Assembly (NCBI GenBank): GCA_937967535.1
Contig: CALCMV010000182.1
Span: 1 to 22,488 of the forward strand
Direction of reading: 5' to 3'
From: an uncultured Saprospiraceae bacterium
GTDB taxonomy: Bacteria > Bacteroidota > Bacteroidia > Chitinophagales > Saprospiraceae
Length of the DNA stretch: 22,488 nucleotides
Shown one piece after another: positions 21,249-22,488 of the stretch. A program made the translations under genes and the position numbers. Positions within the stretch are counted from its first letter, which is position 1. Each line of letters begins with the position of its first letter. The notes beneath the pieces were generated by a model, which made no database searches, had not been told where the DNA came from, and saw nothing but the letters and a program-made list of their open reading frames with translations.

Positions 21249-22488
21249 ATGCAGCAAAAAATCCTCATTCTTGATTTCGGGTCACAGTACACCCAACTTA
21301 TCGCTCGTCGTGTGCGCGAGCTTAATGTGTATAGTGAGATTGTCCCGTACAATAAAATCCCAAAAATTGATGATTCGATTGCCGGGATTATCCTTTCGGG
21401 CAGCCCTTTTTCCGTCACTGACAAACACGCACTACATCCTGAATTAGACAAACTCATCGACAAAAAACCTATCCTCGCTGTTTGTTATGGCGCACAATAT
21501 GTGGCGCAACATTTCGGCGGAAAAGTCATGCGCTCCGACAAGCGCGAATACGGCAAAGCCCTCCTCACCAATATCCAATCTGACCCACTTTTTGAAGGCG
21601 TCGATGAAGCGCAAGTTTGGATGTCTCATGGCGATACGATTGCCCAAATTCCTGATGGATTTCACCTGCTTGCAGGTACAGAAAGTATTGGTGTAGCTGC
21701 TTATCGTTCTGACAATCAAAAATTTGCACAACCCATTTATTGCCTTCAATTTCACCCCGAAGTTACCCACAGTCTTAGCGGCAAAACGCTTATTAAAAAC
21801 TTCGTTATCGACATCGCGGGCTGTACCGATTCGTGGACGCCTGAGTCATTTGTAGAAACCACCGTACAAGAATTGCGTCATAAGATTGGCAGCGAGAAAG
21901 TCCTGCTTGGTTTATCGGGTGGAGTGGACTCCTCTGTGGCAGCGATGCTGCTGCATCGTGCGATTGGCGACCAGCTATTTTGTTTTTTTATTGATAATGG
22001 TTTGCTTCGCAAAAATGAATACGCAGAAGTCCTCGAATCTTATCAAGGGCTTGGTTTGAATATCAAAGGAATTGATGCGAAGGATAATTTTCTATCCGAA
22101 TTAAAAGGCATCAGCGACCCCGAAAAGAAACGCAAAACGATAGGACGGGTTTTTATAGAAGTATTTGAAAATGAGGCAAATAAACTTGCGGATATTGAAT
22201 GGCTGGGGCAAGGTACGATTTATCCCGATGTCATTGAATCCGTCTCTGTGCATGGTCCTTCTGTTACGATTAAATCGCATCACAACGTAGGTGGTTTGCC
22301 CGATAAATTGAACCTGAAAATTGTTGAGCCGCTTAGAATGTTGTTCAAAGATGAGGTGCGTAAAGTTGGTCATTCACTCGAATTGCCGCCACATATTCTC
22401 AATCGCCACCCCTTCCCCGGACCGGGTTTGGCGATACGCATACTCGGCGATATTACGCCCGAAAAAGTCGCATTGCTACAAGAAGCAG
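21249..22488 (+). CDS. guaA: GMP synthase (glutamine-hydrolysing), 3' end beyond the window
   Basis: The frame from the ATG at 21249 is open to the window end (413 codons). The N-terminal class I glutamine amidotransferase starts MQQKILILDFGSQYTQLI and carries the triad Cys79 (AVCYGAQ), His169 and Glu171 (LQFHPEVTH). The ATP-pyrophosphatase domain has the P-loop LSGGVDSS (222-229), then LGQGTIYPDVIES and KSHHNVGGLP. The dimerisation domain begins near RHPFPGPGLAIRILGD. GuaA converts XMP to GMP with ATP and glutamine in the last step of de novo GMP synthesis. Motifs are intact and about 100 further residues are expected outside the window. Genes before it are on the opposite strand, so it is the first gene of its transcript. 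Confidence 0.97.
   Translation, partial: MQQKILILDFGSQYTQLIARRVRELNVYSEIVPYNKIPKIDDSIAGIILSGSPFSVTDKHALHPELDKLIDKKPILAVCYGAQYVAQHFGGKVMRSDKREYGKALLTNIQSDPLFEGVDEAQVWMSHGDTIAQIPDGFHLLAGTESIGVAAYRSDNQKFAQPIYCLQFHPEVTHSLSGKTLIKNFVIDIAGCTDSWTPESFVETTVQELRHKIGSEKVLLGLSGGVDSSVAAMLLHRAIGDQLFCFFIDNGLLRKNEYAEVLESYQGLGLNIKGIDAKDNFLSELKGISDPEKKRKTIGRVFIEVFENEANKLADIEWLGQGTIYPDVIESVSVHGPSVTIKSHHNVGGLPDKLNLKIVEPLRMLFKDEVRKVGHSLELPPHILNRHPFPGPGLAIRILGDITPEKVALLQEA

Overview
The window looks like chromosomal DNA from a member of the Bacteroidota. The gene content fits this phylum: a PorE-like TPR/propeller protein, a DUF1573 lipoprotein next to yajC and a YbbR protein, a bacterial GH3-family enzyme, several short lipoproteins and a glycine-rich RRM protein. 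The promoters fit too: at least ten genes are preceded by the Bacteroidota -7 box TAnnTTTG, two of them with a TTTG -33 box exactly 19 bases upstream. The order or family cannot be fixed from this sequence.

Layout. 1-2206 (minus): the start of mtaB, preceded by an ABC-type ATPase gene and a DUF4435/Toprim gene joined stop-to-start, which resemble a PARIS/OLD-like phage-defence pair. 2444-4627 (plus): a small HAD hydrolase, a terminator and a GH3-family acyl-adenylate enzyme. 4807-6231: a hybrid histidine kinase with almost no periplasmic domain. 6232-6606: an intergenic hairpin cluster. 6607-8573: a membrane-anchored TlpA-type thioredoxin and a polyprenyl diphosphate synthase, separated by 470 bases with long inverted and direct repeats. 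8780-11365: a large envelope protein with TPR, PD40 propeller, two carboxypeptidase-regulatory-like domains and two C-terminal SPOR domains. 11366-12275: 900 non-coding bases with nested inverted repeats, then very AT-rich DNA. 12276-14164: two thioredoxin-fold lipoproteins flanking the decayed remains of a third copy. 14165-14586: a strong terminator, three perfect 33-base tandem repeats and a hairpin. 14587-16763: a von Willebrand A lipoprotein overlapping an AlkD-like DNA repair gene. 16825-20785 (minus): RRM protein, beta-lactamase-fold hydrolase, YbbR protein, YajC and DUF1573 lipoprotein. 21249-end (plus): guaA, cut by the window edge.

How the genes relate. Much of the window serves the cell envelope: lipoproteins, thioredoxin-fold proteins, the PorE/SPOR protein, YajC and YbbR. 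Housekeeping genes (mtaB, prenyl synthase, guaA) are interspersed. The ATPase/DUF4435 pair is the best candidate for an accessory immune system. The repeat-rich intergenic regions, including a hairpin element with a compensatory base-pair change between copies that also interrupts the decayed gene, are the most unusual non-coding features.
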